Position numbers and translations under genes: made by a program | The notes under the pieces: model-generated | What the model saw: only the letters and a program-made list of their open reading frames with translations | Databases searched by the model: none | What the model was told of the DNA's origin: nothing | NCBI GenBank assembly: GCA_905215155.1 | Contig: CAJMPJ010000002.1 | Span: forward strand, 1 to 64,000 | Direction of reading: 5' to 3' | Source: an uncultured bacterium | GTDB taxonomy: Bacteria; Bacillota; Clostridia; Lachnospirales; Lachnospiraceae | Length of the DNA stretch: 64,000 bases | Part shown: positions 21,328-29,780 of the stretch, piece by piece | Layout: each line of letters starts with the position of its first letter | Numbering within the stretch: the first letter of the stretch is position 1

Positions 21328-21460
21328 AGGCAGTTTGCCCTCACTTTGGTTTTTAAATTGTTTTTTTATATTTTTTTGTATACAGTATTAAGTATATACC
21401 CAAATGAAAAAAAGTACAAGTGTTTTTCTTTTAACGATTTCTCACCTGGAATTGCAACCG

Positions 21461-21494
21461 AAAAAAAGCTCCGGCTGGTGGTCCACCGGAGCTT
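21461..21494 (-). terminator. Intrinsic terminator of the alarmone synthetase gene
   Basis: AAGCTCCGG and CCGGAGCTT form a 9-base-pair stem; on the minus strand it is followed by a run of seven T (21461-21467). The rest of the 188-base gap to ispE is AT-rich with no other assigned feature. Confidence 0.85.
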
Positions 21495-21515
21495 ATCTTA
21501 TTCGATTTTCATTGG

Positions 21516-22094
21516 TTATAAAAATTCTTCCATGGCTTTTTCCATGTCTTTTAATGCTACAGCATAGGCCCTGAATGCTTTCTCTGCTTTGCAATCCTGT
21601 TTCCCCTTATAACAGATCCGGTGTTCCATGCTGGCCCATAAGTCCATGGACATGGTGCGAAGCTGGATCTCAACGGGATAATATTCCATTCCATCCGTAT
21701 GATAGACAGGAACGCCGAAAACGATATGATAGCTTCGGTATCCGTTGGGCTTTGGCGCTGCAATGTAGTCACATTCCTTTATGATTACGATATCTGTCTG
21801 TTTTTTAAGCAAATCCACGATAGCGTAAATGTCCCTTACAAAAAAACAGATGACCCGGATTCCTGCAATGTCTGTCAGATAGTTTCTGGCCGAATCCGTG
21901 CTGACTTCATATCCGTTTTTTAAAAGCTTATTCTCAATGCTTTCCTTTTGTTTGATTCTGTGCTGAATGTGGTGAATCGGATAATTCTGATATTTTCGTC
22001 TGTAATCCTGATTCAGTACATCCACTCTGACACGGATGTTTTTAAGTGCATCTTCATAAGGCTGGACAAAGCAGAGGTACTCTTCTTCGGTCAT
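21516..22094 (-). CDS. Small alarmone synthetase (RelQ/YjbM-like)
   Basis: 192 residues, only the RelA/SpoT synthetase domain, without the HD hydrolase or TGS/ACT parts. It makes (p)ppGpp from GDP or GTP and ATP. Motifs seen: DIAGIRVICFFVRDIY, IAAPKPNGYRSYHIVF, the synthetase block EIQLRTMSMDLWASMEH. ATG 22094 follows GGGAGG by 6 bases; upstream frame extension is not credible. Such enzymes respond to wall stress and stationary phase by transcription instead of stalled ribosomes. The gene is monocistronic. Product preference (pGpp, ppGpp or pppGpp) cannot be told. Confidence 0.92.
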   Translation of the reverse strand: MTEEEYLCFVQPYEDALKNIRVRVDVLNQDYRRKYQNYPIHHIQHRIKQKESIENKLLKNGYEVSTDSARNYLTDIAGIRVICFFVRDIYAIVDLLKKQTDIVIIKECDYIAAPKPNGYRSYHIVFGVPVYHTDGMEYYPVEIQLRTMSMDLWASMEHRICYKGKQDCKAEKAFRAYAVALKDMEKAMEEFL

Positions 22095-22203
22095 AATCCA
22101 CCTCCCTGGCAATTCCTTATCATGGAAACTAAGTATACCTTTTTTTTGTGTCCATATAGTGACCAAAATATGAATTACAATCGGCAGGCACCTTATGATA
22201 TAG

Positions 22204-22250
22204 AAAAAAGCTGTCGGCATCATGCCTTGGCACAGTTACCGGACAGCTTT
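22204..22250 (-). terminator. Intrinsic terminator after the DUF624 gene
   Basis: AAAGCTGTC (22207-22215) pairs with GACAGCTTT (22242-22250); on the minus strand the stem runs into TTTTTT. It lies directly after the DUF624 stop. Confidence 0.75.
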
Positions 22251-22265
22251 CTTTCATGAGTGGAC

Positions 22266-23042
22266 TTATTTCTGTCCGTTCTTATCTTCTTCGGATTCCT
22301 TTTCTTTAGATTCCTCCTTTTGATTCTCGTCACCTTTTGCCATGAGAATACTGCTAACCGGTTCCTCTTCATCAGAAAAAAGAGGTCTCATCTCATCATC
22401 AGGCCGGTCGGTCTTTGGCATGTACAACTCAAAAACCGGGGAAAGAATATAGGAATTTATAAATGCAAGAAGCGGAAATCCAAACAGCATAAATATCATA
22501 AGCACCGGAGGGATCATGAAAACAAACCCGGCGGCAATTAATACTCCGTTAATCACGATCATTCCGATGGTACGGAACAAATGACGGAGAGACATAAAAA
22601 ACGAATTAAAAAAGGTACGTCTTACCGTGTTGTAAAATCTGGACTGAAGCGGAAATATGTACATGAACATCGCTGCATACACAATGATCATGGCTACAAA
22701 TACGGTAAGCATCACGGTTTTTAAGGTTTGTGAACCGCTGTATATTCTTGTAAAGAAATACAAGTCCACACCAAGAATGGCCCCTACCACCAGCAGCACC
22801 AGCCAGATAGCTGTGGCCTGCTTAAAGTTCTCTTTAAATGATTTGAAAAAAGACTTAATGGTATATCCGTCATCATCTCTGGCAAGCTTCAGCGTCACAT
22901 AATAAACAGCAGTGGTGGAAGCTCCTATGGTAACGATCGGAATACTGCACACGATCCACAAAATATTTAAAAGTATCAAGTCTCCGAATTTGCCTATAAA
23001 GCGCCACACCGGATTATCATAATTAAAAAAACCAGATAACAT
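22266..23042 (-). CDS. DUF624 (YesL-like) integral membrane protein
   Basis: 258 residues with about five transmembrane helices (starting near residues 20, 75, 107, 158 and 180) and a highly charged C-terminal tail (SKEKESEEDKNGQK). The N-terminal FFNYDNPVWRFIGKFGDLILLNILWIVCSIP is typical of DUF624/YesL. Family members often sit beside carbohydrate ABC transporters, where their role is unknown, but here no transporter is adjacent. It diverges from the single-pass protein at 23213 across a 170-base AT-rich gap. Confidence 0.88.
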   Translation of the reverse strand: MLSGFFNYDNPVWRFIGKFGDLILLNILWIVCSIPIVTIGASTTAVYYVTLKLARDDDGYTIKSFFKSFKENFKQATAIWLVLLVVGAILGVDLYFFTRIYSGSQTLKTVMLTVFVAMIIVYAAMFMYIFPLQSRFYNTVRRTFFNSFFMSLRHLFRTIGMIVINGVLIAAGFVFMIPPVLMIFMLFGFPLLAFINSYILSPVFELYMPKTDRPDDEMRPLFSDEEEPVSSILMAKGDENQKEESKEKESEEDKNGQK

Positions 23043-23166
23043 ATGTCATTCCCCTTCTCTCATAGCGTCAAACATATTATAGCGGATTTACCAATAAAAA
23101 GCAAACATTCTCGTTTATTTCATTAAAAATTTATAATTATTTTTTAATTTTTTTTCTAATATATGG

Positions 23167-23172
23167 TATAAT
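23167..23172 (+). promoter_or_regulatory. Extended -10 promoter of the 233-residue membrane protein
   Basis: TGG followed by TATAAT at 23167-23172; the -35 region is only T/A-rich. The start would lie near 23179, about 34 bases before the ATG. The ribosome site GAGGAG precedes the ATG by 6 bases. Confidence 0.6.
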
Positions 23173-23212
23173 CGTAAAAGAATTTTTATTAAACAAGAAA
23201 GAGGAGCAGATT

Positions 23213-23914
23213 ATGACCCCTTACGAAGACAAAACCTTAAAAGACCGTTTGCGGGAAGAGAAAAAAAAGCTGAAGCAGATGAACTTAAAGGACAAATTGT
23301 GGTATATCTGGGAATATTATAAATTTCCCATCATCAGTGTTATCGTTGCGGTATTCCTTGTGATCTCCATTGGCTCCGCCGTTTATAACAACCGGTTTGA
23401 AACCGCTCTCAACTGCGTTATTTTAAACAGCCGGGTCACCAGCCAGACCACAGTTCCTGAGGATTACTTTGACAAGGAATTCCGTCAGTATATCAAGCTT
23501 CCTGAGGATACAAAAATCGAAGTGGACCATTCCATGACCTTGACCTTTGATGAATCTGCCATGAGCGATTTTACCTATGCGGAGTTAGCTAAGCTTTCTG
23601 CGATGATTTCCAGCAAGGAGCTTGACGTCATCATCGGCAGGAAGGATTCCATTGATCACTTCGGCCAGATGGGGGGATTTACGGATCTGACCCAGCTTTT
23701 GACTCCCCAGGAGTATGAAAAAGTCAAAGACCGCATCTATTTTGTAACGGTGGAAGAGACGGGAGAAAAAGTAGCCGGAGGAATTCTCCTTGACGAAAAG
23801 GATTTTACGAAAAGAACAGGACTCTCCATCGACCAGCCCATTCTTTCCGTTATGACAAATTCCACTCATAAAGACACAGCGGCTGCACTGATCCGCTACA
23901 TGTTCGGGCTATAA
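23213..23914 (+). CDS. Single-pass membrane protein of unknown function
   Basis: 233 residues. A charged N-terminus (DRLREEKKKLKQMNLKDKLWYIWEYYKFP) precedes one transmembrane helix at about residues 38-58, then a ~175-residue, probably outside, mixed alpha/beta domain (ELDVIIGRKDSIDHFGQMGGF, LTPQEYEKVKDRIYFV) that resembles the style of solute-binding folds. The family is unknown to me, though proteins of this layout are common in Lachnospiraceae. Its last 65 bases overlap the convergent GNAT gene. Confidence 0.85.
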   Translation: MTPYEDKTLKDRLREEKKKLKQMNLKDKLWYIWEYYKFPIISVIVAVFLVISIGSAVYNNRFETALNCVILNSRVTSQTTVPEDYFDKEFRQYIKLPEDTKIEVDHSMTLTFDESAMSDFTYAELAKLSAMISSKELDVIIGRKDSIDHFGQMGGFTDLTQLLTPQEYEKVKDRIYFVTVEETGEKVAGGILLDEKDFTKRTGLSIDQPILSVMTNSTHKDTAAALIRYMFGL

Positions 23915-24599
23915 GCCTGAATCCAAGGGCTTCTGCCAGTTTTACAGAGGGAAGATTGTCTTCCCTTATCTTTGCATAGACCCTGCGGGAAACGGATTCC
24001 GCTCCATAGGATAATATGGCTTTGCATGCTTCTTTGGCAAATCCCTTCCTCCTGAAACCAGAAAAGATATGATATCCCAGTTCTACCGGGGTATCATTTT
24101 CTTTTACCGCGTTTAAAAATTCTTCCGGGCCGGTGAAATCCATAGGGAATAATCCGGCCTTTCCCACAAGCTGACCGGTCCTGCGGTCTAAAACAGCCCA
24201 TATGCCATATTCATAGAAACCATACTGGCACCGGATATATTCTTTTAAGGATTCCCGGGTTACAAAAACTGATCCGCTTTCCCCGCCGTCATCCTCATCG
24301 GCGATCAGCCGGCAGTCGTCTTCCGTAAATTCCCTGATGGTAAGGCGTTTCGTATTGGCAATCCCCCAGGGAAGACCTATTCTTCTTCTTACAACACGCT
24401 CTAAGAACTCACCACTAATAGCTTCCAGGGATTCGACTACATAGGAAGCCGGAGAAAGACTCTGCCCGTTATGATTCCTGTCCCATAGACCAATAACGGC
24501 CCTGCCTTCCGCATAAGCAGAACACAGGGCCTTTTGATCATCAGATACGGTAATCTTAAATGAAGTTCCTTCTATTATAATTTCCCGTTCCAGAGTCAT
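23850..24599 (-). CDS. GNAT-family N-acetyltransferase with extra N-terminal domain
   Basis: 249 residues. The C-terminal ~165 residues are a GNAT fold (TIREFTEDDCRLIADEDDGG, a RimJ/L-like strand GIWAVLDRRTGQLVGKAGLF, the acetyl-CoA loop region GYHIFSGFRRKGFAKEACKAIL, and NLPSVKLAEALGFRL). The first ~80 residues (MTLEREIIIEGTSFKITVSD...) have no recognised fold. It follows ppiB by 4 bases and should be co-transcribed. The 3' end overlaps the convergent membrane-protein gene by 65 bases. Substrate unknown. Confidence 0.88.
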   Translation of the reverse strand: MTLEREIIIEGTSFKITVSDDQKALCSAYAEGRAVIGLWDRNHNGQSLSPASYVVESLEAISGEFLERVVRRRIGLPWGIANTKRLTIREFTEDDCRLIADEDDGGESGSVFVTRESLKEYIRCQYGFYEYGIWAVLDRRTGQLVGKAGLFPMDFTGPEEFLNAVKENDTPVELGYHIFSGFRRKGFAKEACKAILSYGAESVSRRVYAKIREDNLPSVKLAEALGFRLIARTCSGSVQPLCLYEWNLS

Positions 24600-24603
24600 G
24601 GTT

Positions 24604-25122
24604 TTATAAGGTTTCCGGTTCCGGATATTCTTCCCCGAAGGTATCTACGGTTATGGACCGGATCTTCTGCTCAGTCATGGGACGGTCGTTGTAATCAGTC
24701 TTTACCTCTGCGATCTGATTGACAACCTCCATTCCTTCTGTGACTTTTCCAAATGCGGCATAAGCACCATCCAGATGTGGAGCTGCCTTATGCATGATAA
24801 AGAACTGGGAACCTGCAGAATCCGGATGCATGGCTCTTGCCATGGAAAGAACGCCTTCAGAATGCTTGAATGAATTGGCTACACCGTTCTGGCTGAATTC
24901 TCCTTTGATGGAATAACCTGGACCTCCGGTTCCGGTTCCTTCCGGGCATCCTCCCTGAAGCATGAAACCTTTGATGACTCTGTGAAAAATCAGACCGTCA
25001 TAAAAACCTTTTTTTACCAGGCTGATATAATTATTGACTGTGTTTGGTGCGATCTCCGGATACAGCTCTGCCTTGATTACATCGCCGTTTTCCATTGTAA
25101 TTGTAATTACCGGATTCTTCAT
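24604..25122 (-). CDS. Peptidyl-prolyl cis-trans isomerase, cyclophilin type
   Basis: 172 residues, cytoplasmic (no signal peptide). Cyclophilin core: FHRVIKGFMLQGG with the catalytic Arg, the SAGSQFFIMH active-site strand, and YAAFGKVTEGMEVVNQIA. It speeds proline isomerisation in folding proteins. The cyclosporin-contact Trp is replaced in HLDGAYAAFGKV, so drug sensitivity may be weak. ATG 25122 follows AAAGGAAG. First gene of a two-gene unit with the GNAT gene. Confidence 0.95.
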   Translation of the reverse strand: MKNPVITITMENGDVIKAELYPEIAPNTVNNYISLVKKGFYDGLIFHRVIKGFMLQGGCPEGTGTGGPGYSIKGEFSQNGVANSFKHSEGVLSMARAMHPDSAGSQFFIMHKAAPHLDGAYAAFGKVTEGMEVVNQIAEVKTDYNDRPMTEQKIRSITVDTFGEEYPEPETL

Positions 25123-25266
25123 ATTGATCTTCCTTTCTCGCTGTTAAGCTCGCATATGACTGTATTTTATCAAATCCTTATAAGTTTGTCCAGCTATTCA
25201 TATTTTGTTTAAAATTCATTCAAAAATCTTTTACATAAACAACATGGATTCTTCATGTTTCATGGA

Positions 25267-25406
25267 TATAATAAGTTTGTAAAGAAAATTGCTAATAAGA
25301 TTTTTTTCATAATACGGGCTGGTAACGAATTACCGGCCCTCCTCCCTTTTTTATACTTTGCCGCATGCATTGCATGGCTGGAACCGGATTCCAGCCATGT
25401 TTTTTT
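25267..25406 (+). ncRNA. Possible small RNA ending in a strong terminator
   Basis: In the 293-base gap between two minus-strand genes, a plus-strand -10 box TATAAT (25267-25272) is followed by two stem-loops: GGGCTGGTAA/TTACCGGCCC (25316-25339, T run at 25347-25352) and CATGGCTGGAA/TTCCAGCCATG (25373-25399) directly followed by seven T (25400-25406). No plus-strand gene lies upstream to need that terminator. A transcript of about 128 bases is predicted. The -35 is poor and no open frame fits. The alternative is a hairpin serving the minus-strand gene, but there the T run is on the wrong side. Confidence 0.4.
25373..25406 (+). terminator. Intrinsic terminator without an upstream plus-strand gene
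   Basis: Perfect 11-base-pair stem (25373-25383 with 25389-25399), 5-base loop CCGGA, then TTTTTTT. On the minus strand the same stem lacks a T tract. Confidence 0.8.
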
Positions 25407-25415
25407 ATTTTGATG

Positions 25416-26381
25416 TCAGATGCCGCCAAGATTTACAAGTCTTGGATAGGGGGCCGCATATTCAAACAGCCCTGCGGTGCCTAATTGTATGTTGTCATAG
25501 GTCTTAAAGAAATACTCACAGGTAGCCGTATTAATAAATGCTGTATATCTGGTGTAGTCGTATTGATTGCGGCTGGTAATAACCGCGCCTTTTGGTACGG
25601 TAACGCTTTCCATGATGTGAAAGCAGGAAATAACGGCTTCATTCCTGTTTTCAGGGACTGGAATGAATGATTTAAGATAAGACGTGCGGACAAACCGGGA
25701 GGGTGATGTATATCCTCCCGGAAGGATCTCGGTTCCTCCCGCCTGTCCAAAGGGCGTCAGGCGGTAACCTCCCCAGGATGCCTCCTCGGTTTGTACAGGA
25801 CTTGCTTCCATATAATTTCTTAAATTTGTCATGTGCCATTTAAAATCGGGGCTGTTTGCCAGGACACCTATGGGATTTTGAAATACTTCCAGGCCATTGT
25901 CTGTCTGCTCTATGACAACGCAGTTTCCGCTCTTGTCTGCGGCAAGCCAGTGGAGTGGTGCTACGGTCCTTGTGACCGGATCTTCCAGACCTGTGATTTT
26001 GACCCGCCTCAGTAATTGTTGTAATTCCTCTACATTGGAACATCTTCCCAGAATGTAATGAAGAAACTCAAAGGATGCTATGGATTCCTGCTGATCGTTT
26101 CCGGGTCCGGAATTATAATTGGCATAGCCTGCAAAATAAAGGGCAGCCGCCGCAAATCCCATTTCATTGACCCCGTCAAAAAAGCCTAAAAGCCCGTCAA
26201 GCTCCTGACCGATTCCAATAAACCGGTATCTGTTGCGAATCCTTTCCCCATTCAGACCATTATTCCATTCATAGCCGGAGGGAACAATGTAAAGATGAGG
26301 TTCAATATCGTAAGAAAAATCCATATTTCTTCCAAAAAAGGTTTCTCCCTGTTTGGACTGCAGGGTAATCGCCGTACACAT
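25416..26381 (-). CDS. Choloylglycine hydrolase / penicillin V acylase family (Ntn hydrolase)
   Basis: 321 residues. The mature enzyme would begin at Cys2 after removal of Met1. Catalytic residues of the family are present: Cys2, Arg18 (FGRNMDF), Asp21, an Asn at 176 (VLANSPDF) and Arg229 (SPSRF). The family cleaves amide bonds of conjugated bile salts, penicillin V or acyl-homoserine lactones; sequence alone does not decide which. No signal peptide, so it is cytoplasmic. If it is a bile-salt hydrolase this points to a gut habitat. The ribosome site GGGAGG is 9 bases before the ATG. The upstream gene is an AGCS symporter. Confidence 0.92.
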   Translation of the reverse strand: MCTAITLQSKQGETFFGRNMDFSYDIEPHLYIVPSGYEWNNGLNGERIRNRYRFIGIGQELDGLLGFFDGVNEMGFAAAALYFAGYANYNSGPGNDQQESIASFEFLHYILGRCSNVEELQQLLRRVKITGLEDPVTRTVAPLHWLAADKSGNCVVIEQTDNGLEVFQNPIGVLANSPDFKWHMTNLRNYMEASPVQTEEASWGGYRLTPFGQAGGTEILPGGYTSPSRFVRTSYLKSFIPVPENRNEAVISCFHIMESVTVPKGAVITSRNQYDYTRYTAFINTATCEYFFKTYDNIQLGTAGLFEYAAPYPRLVNLGGI

Positions 26382-26488
26382 AGGAACATGCCTCCCATTT
26401 CAAAATTGCTTACTTATTTATATGGAAGGGATCCGTATTTATGCATGCCGGCGATAAGAGAAAATAAGATATCCGGCTTGCTGGACCT

Positions 26489-27838
26489 TTACTTTGGTAC
26501 CGTTACCTCTTTCATTAAAAATATCAGGGCAATGATGTTTGGCAGCGCCATGAAGCCGTTCCAGATATCAGAGAACTCCCAGACGGTTTCCAGCTTTGCC
26601 AGGCAGCCCATGAATACAGCCCCCAAATACAGTACCGTGTATATTTTTCCTCTTAGCAGGCGTTGTAAAATATAGAGGCTGTTTCTTTTTTTCAGACTTT
26701 CTGCCAGATATGTAGCGGCCTGACGGCCAAGATAGTACCAGGCAATAATGGTTGCAAAGGCAAACACCAGCATGGCTCCGGATACTAAATACTGCCCCAG
26801 CGGACCCAGCCGTTTGGAAAAGCTGTAAGCGGTCAGAGCTGCTCCGTCGTAGCCGGAGCCTGCCGCATTGCCGTCTGTCATGCAGAGAATCACAAAGGCG
26901 GTCATGGTGCAGATCAGGATGGTATCAAAGAATACCTCGAACATGGCCCACATTCCCTGCTGTTCGGGAGTTGTTTCCTCCGCCGCCCCATGAAGCACTG
27001 CCATGCTCCCCAGCCCAGCCTCATTGGAAAATACACCTCTTGATATGCCGTACTGCAGGCTTTTGCTGATCCCGTAACCGGCTGTTCCGGAAAAAATGGA
27101 GATAGGCTGAAAGGCATCTTTGAAAATACATTGAAAAATATATGGAATTTTATCGAAACAGGACATAATAACCACCATGGAAAACAACATATAGATACCG
27201 GCAGCAACTGGAATGAGCCGTTCTGAAACAAAAGCGATCCGGCTGATGCCGCCAAGGATTACCAGGAATACGATTCCGGTCAAAACAACTCCGATGGAGA
27301 CGGAAGGAATGCCAAAGGAGTATTCCATGGTTTCCGCAATGGAATTGGACTGGACCATGCTTCCCATCCCCAGGGATACCATAATGCACAGGAAGCTGTA
27401 GAGCATGCCCAAGCCGGGCAGCTTAAGCCCCCGCTCCAGATAGACCATGGGACCGCAGATCCATGCACCGCTTTGATCCCGGTACCGGTAGCGGATTCCC
27501 AGCATGGTTTCCGCATAGCCTGTCATCATACCGATGACCGCTGATACCCACATCCAAAAAATGGCACCCGGCCCTCCCGCCGTGAGTGCCGTGGCCACTC
27601 CCACGATATTGCCCGTTCCGATGGTAGCGGCAAGTGCTGTACAGGCTGTCTGGAATTTCGTCACTCCGCCTTTGGTGTCTGCTTCATCCTCCTGAATGCT
27701 TCCAATGGTCTTCATCCACCAGTAAGGCAATTTCCTGATTTGGAAAAAACCTGTTTTTATGGTGTATATGATACCAATCCCAAGAAAGAGGATTAACATC
27801 CATGGCCCCCATACCAGTTCATGTATGCGATGTATCAT
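26489..27838 (-). CDS. Sodium:alanine/glycine symporter (AGCS family)
   Basis: 449 residues, about 11 transmembrane helices. Signature segments of the AGCS family are present: GGVTKFQTACTALAATIGTGNIVGVATA in two blocks near residues 57-85, GPGAIFWMWVSA, and GISRGVFSNEAGLGSMAVLHGAAE. It imports alanine or glycine with sodium. It is upstream of the choloylglycine hydrolase gene by 107 bases; since that enzyme can release glycine or taurine from bile salts, a functional link is conceivable but is not shown by sequence. Confidence 0.94.
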   Translation of the reverse strand: MIHRIHELVWGPWMLILFLGIGIIYTIKTGFFQIRKLPYWWMKTIGSIQEDEADTKGGVTKFQTACTALAATIGTGNIVGVATALTAGGPGAIFWMWVSAVIGMMTGYAETMLGIRYRYRDQSGAWICGPMVYLERGLKLPGLGMLYSFLCIMVSLGMGSMVQSNSIAETMEYSFGIPSVSIGVVLTGIVFLVILGGISRIAFVSERLIPVAAGIYMLFSMVVIMSCFDKIPYIFQCIFKDAFQPISIFSGTAGYGISKSLQYGISRGVFSNEAGLGSMAVLHGAAEETTPEQQGMWAMFEVFFDTILICTMTAFVILCMTDGNAAGSGYDGAALTAYSFSKRLGPLGQYLVSGAMLVFAFATIIAWYYLGRQAATYLAESLKKRNSLYILQRLLRGKIYTVLYLGAVFMGCLAKLETVWEFSDIWNGFMALPNIIALIFLMKEVTVPK

Positions 27839-27936
27839 AGGATCATCTCCTGAATGCTTTCCTTAACACATATTCTTTGAACCTGCATAGTATGAAAATT
27901 TCCAATGATTTTTACACAAAAAAAAGGAACCTATGG

Positions 27937-27942
27937 TATAAT
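27937..27942 (+). promoter_or_regulatory. Extended -10 promoter of the phospholipase C-like gene
   Basis: TGG followed by TATAAT (27937-27942). TTTACA lies upstream but at 20 bases, too far for a normal spacer, so the extended -10 probably does the work. Confidence 0.55.
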
Positions 27943-27987
27943 CAAGTTACGTGCCATTTTACTTACTAAAAATGAGAGGTGAACAAT

Positions 27988-28971
27988 ATGCCCGGTTTTA
28001 CAACCCATTATCTGCTGGGAGTCAGGGTCTATAATGATATGCCGAATACTCCCCTAAAGCGTATCATTTCCAAATACCGGTGGCTTTATCAGCTTGGTCT
28101 ACAGGGTCCGGATATGTTTTTTTACAATATACCCATACTCCGCCACAGGGACTACCGAAACGTAGGCTCTTATATGCACGAAAATCATGTACATGATTTT
28201 TTTGTTACCTGTCTGAACCGTCTGTCTCAAATTGAATCCAGACAGCAGCGGGAGCAGGCCATCTCCTATATGAGCGGCTTTTTCTGCCATTACATCGGAG
28301 ATTCCATCTGCCACCCGTATGTTTACGGAAGAATTGAATACGAAGTGAAAAACTCGACCAATTATCATCATGGTCTGCATGCCATGCTGGAGAATGATAT
28401 TGATGCACTGCTTCTTATGAAATACAAGAAAAAAAAGCCGTCGCAGTTTAATCAGGCTGCCACCATTTGTTTAAACGGCCAGGAGACCCAGTTTATCTCA
28501 AAATTCCTATCCGGCTGCATCAACGAAACCTATTACCCTTTAAATTACCGGAATAATTTTCAAGTGACCCCCCGTATGGTCTCACGCTCCATTTTTGCCA
28601 TGCGGCTGGGCTGCCGGACACTGGCAGACCCGAAAAGCCGGAAAAAGAACAGCATTGAATTTTTGGAATCACTGTTTCTTCGCAATCCCATTGCATCGAA
28701 AAAGCTGGTTACGGACATCCCTCCGGACCCTGTGATCACCTTTAATCTAAACCATGAAACCTGGTGCAATCCCTGGAACCGGAGACTGGCTTCCAAAGCC
28801 TCTTTTCCGGAGTTATTTCATCAGTCCATGGCAAAATGCAGCGATGTGTTCTATCTCCTGAACCAGGAGCTGACATCACCGATTCCGTTAAAAAGTCTGG
28901 ATCATAACAGGCTGTTGAAGGAACTTGGGAATTACTCCTATCACAGCGGTCTGGCTGTGGATACGGAATAA
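27988..28971 (+). CDS. Zinc-dependent phospholipase C-like protein
   Basis: 327 residues. The histidine and aspartate pattern of the zinc-dependent phospholipase C family is clear: TTHYLLG near the N-terminus, LGLQGPDMFFY, HENHVHDFF, FFCHYIGDSICHPYVYG and NYHHGLHAMLENDID, giving the ligands of a tri-zinc site. There is no signal peptide, unlike clostridial alpha-toxin, so this is probably a cytoplasmic or non-classically exported member that may act on other phosphoesters. ATG 27988 is used because GAGAGGTG ends 6 bases upstream; an in-frame GTG at 27979 is part of that site. Confidence 0.85.
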   Translation: MPGFTTHYLLGVRVYNDMPNTPLKRIISKYRWLYQLGLQGPDMFFYNIPILRHRDYRNVGSYMHENHVHDFFVTCLNRLSQIESRQQREQAISYMSGFFCHYIGDSICHPYVYGRIEYEVKNSTNYHHGLHAMLENDIDALLLMKYKKKKPSQFNQAATICLNGQETQFISKFLSGCINETYYPLNYRNNFQVTPRMVSRSIFAMRLGCRTLADPKSRKKNSIEFLESLFLRNPIASKKLVTDIPPDPVITFNLNHETWCNPWNRRLASKASFPELFHQSMAKCSDVFYLLNQELTSPIPLKSLDHNRLLKELGNYSYHSGLAVDTE

Positions 28972-28984
28972 AATTTCTATAATA

Positions 28985-29031
28985 AAAAACATGGGCCGAA
29001 TCGACTGTAACCGATTCCTGTCCATGTTTTT
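28985..29031. terminator. Two-way intrinsic terminator
   Basis: AAAAACATGG (28985-28994) and CCATGTTTTT (29022-29031) enclose an inner stem CGAATCG/CGATTC. A-rich and T-rich flanks give a T tract on both strands, so it can end both the phospholipase-like gene and the convergent lipoprotein gene. Confidence 0.85.
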
Positions 29032-29050
29032 TATTTCCATAAATAAGACC

Positions 29051-29647
29051 TTATTTCGTAGGAGAAGCGGCAGTTGTTTCCACATCGTCTGCCTCAGAAT
29101 CGTCTCCCTCTGCTGCAGCCGTTGTCTCCATAATGACTGCACCTTCTTTTGCTTCAATGGTTTTATCAGATCCTTTTGGAATTTTCATATCAACAAGCCA
29201 GTATTTCTGCTGTGTCATCGTATTATCGGGCATAACGATAAGATTTAAATCATATTCCTTAAAAAATCCTCCATAAGAGGTTTCACTGGATCTTTCATAA
29301 GAAAAATCCTGGGTAGCTACTTCATCATTCAAATATCTTACGGCAGCATTCGCAAATTCCACCGCTTCCTCTGGAGTGGTTCCATCTTTTACCATCAAGG
29401 TCAGATCCAGGCTTTTTTTCTTAGGGTCAAGGCTGTAATTCACGCTTACTGCCATTGGATACTGATCATTGTTAACAAACTCTTCATCCATATCGTTCCC
29501 GATCTGAGTCCAGTCTAAAACAATTCCCTGCTGGGTTTCAAAAACCGGCTCTGCAGGGCCGCTTGAAGAAAGAATATTGCTTTTGGTACAGCCAGTTAAT
29601 AATAAAGCTGACACGGCACATATCATGAACGCTCTGTTCTTCATCAT
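29051..29647 (-). CDS. Lipoprotein of unknown function
   Basis: 198 residues. Signal peptide with lipobox LLTGC at about residues 16-20 marks it for lipid attachment outside the membrane. The body has alternating strands and helices (LDWTQIGNDMDEEFVNNDQYPMAVSVNYSLD) and a low-complexity Ala/Glu/Thr tail. The start is one of two adjacent ATGs 5 or 8 bases after GGAGG; I take the first, at 29647, over the longer frame beginning at 29668. No family recognised. It is monocistronic and converges on the phospholipase-like gene. Confidence 0.82.
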   Translation of the reverse strand: MMKNRAFMICAVSALLLTGCTKSNILSSSGPAEPVFETQQGIVLDWTQIGNDMDEEFVNNDQYPMAVSVNYSLDPKKKSLDLTLMVKDGTTPEEAVEFANAAVRYLNDEVATQDFSYERSSETSYGGFFKEYDLNLIVMPDNTMTQQKYWLVDMKIPKGSDKTIEAKEGAVIMETTAAAEGDDSEADDVETTAASPTK

Positions 29648-29780
29648 AATTTCCTCCTTATTTATCATTTAACATTATATCTGATGCAGTATTTTTTTTG
29701 TAGTGCTTTTGGAAAAAAGTCAGAAAATCTTCACAAATGCGTTATGAATTTTGCTGGCAATGGTGTTAAATATTCCCTTC

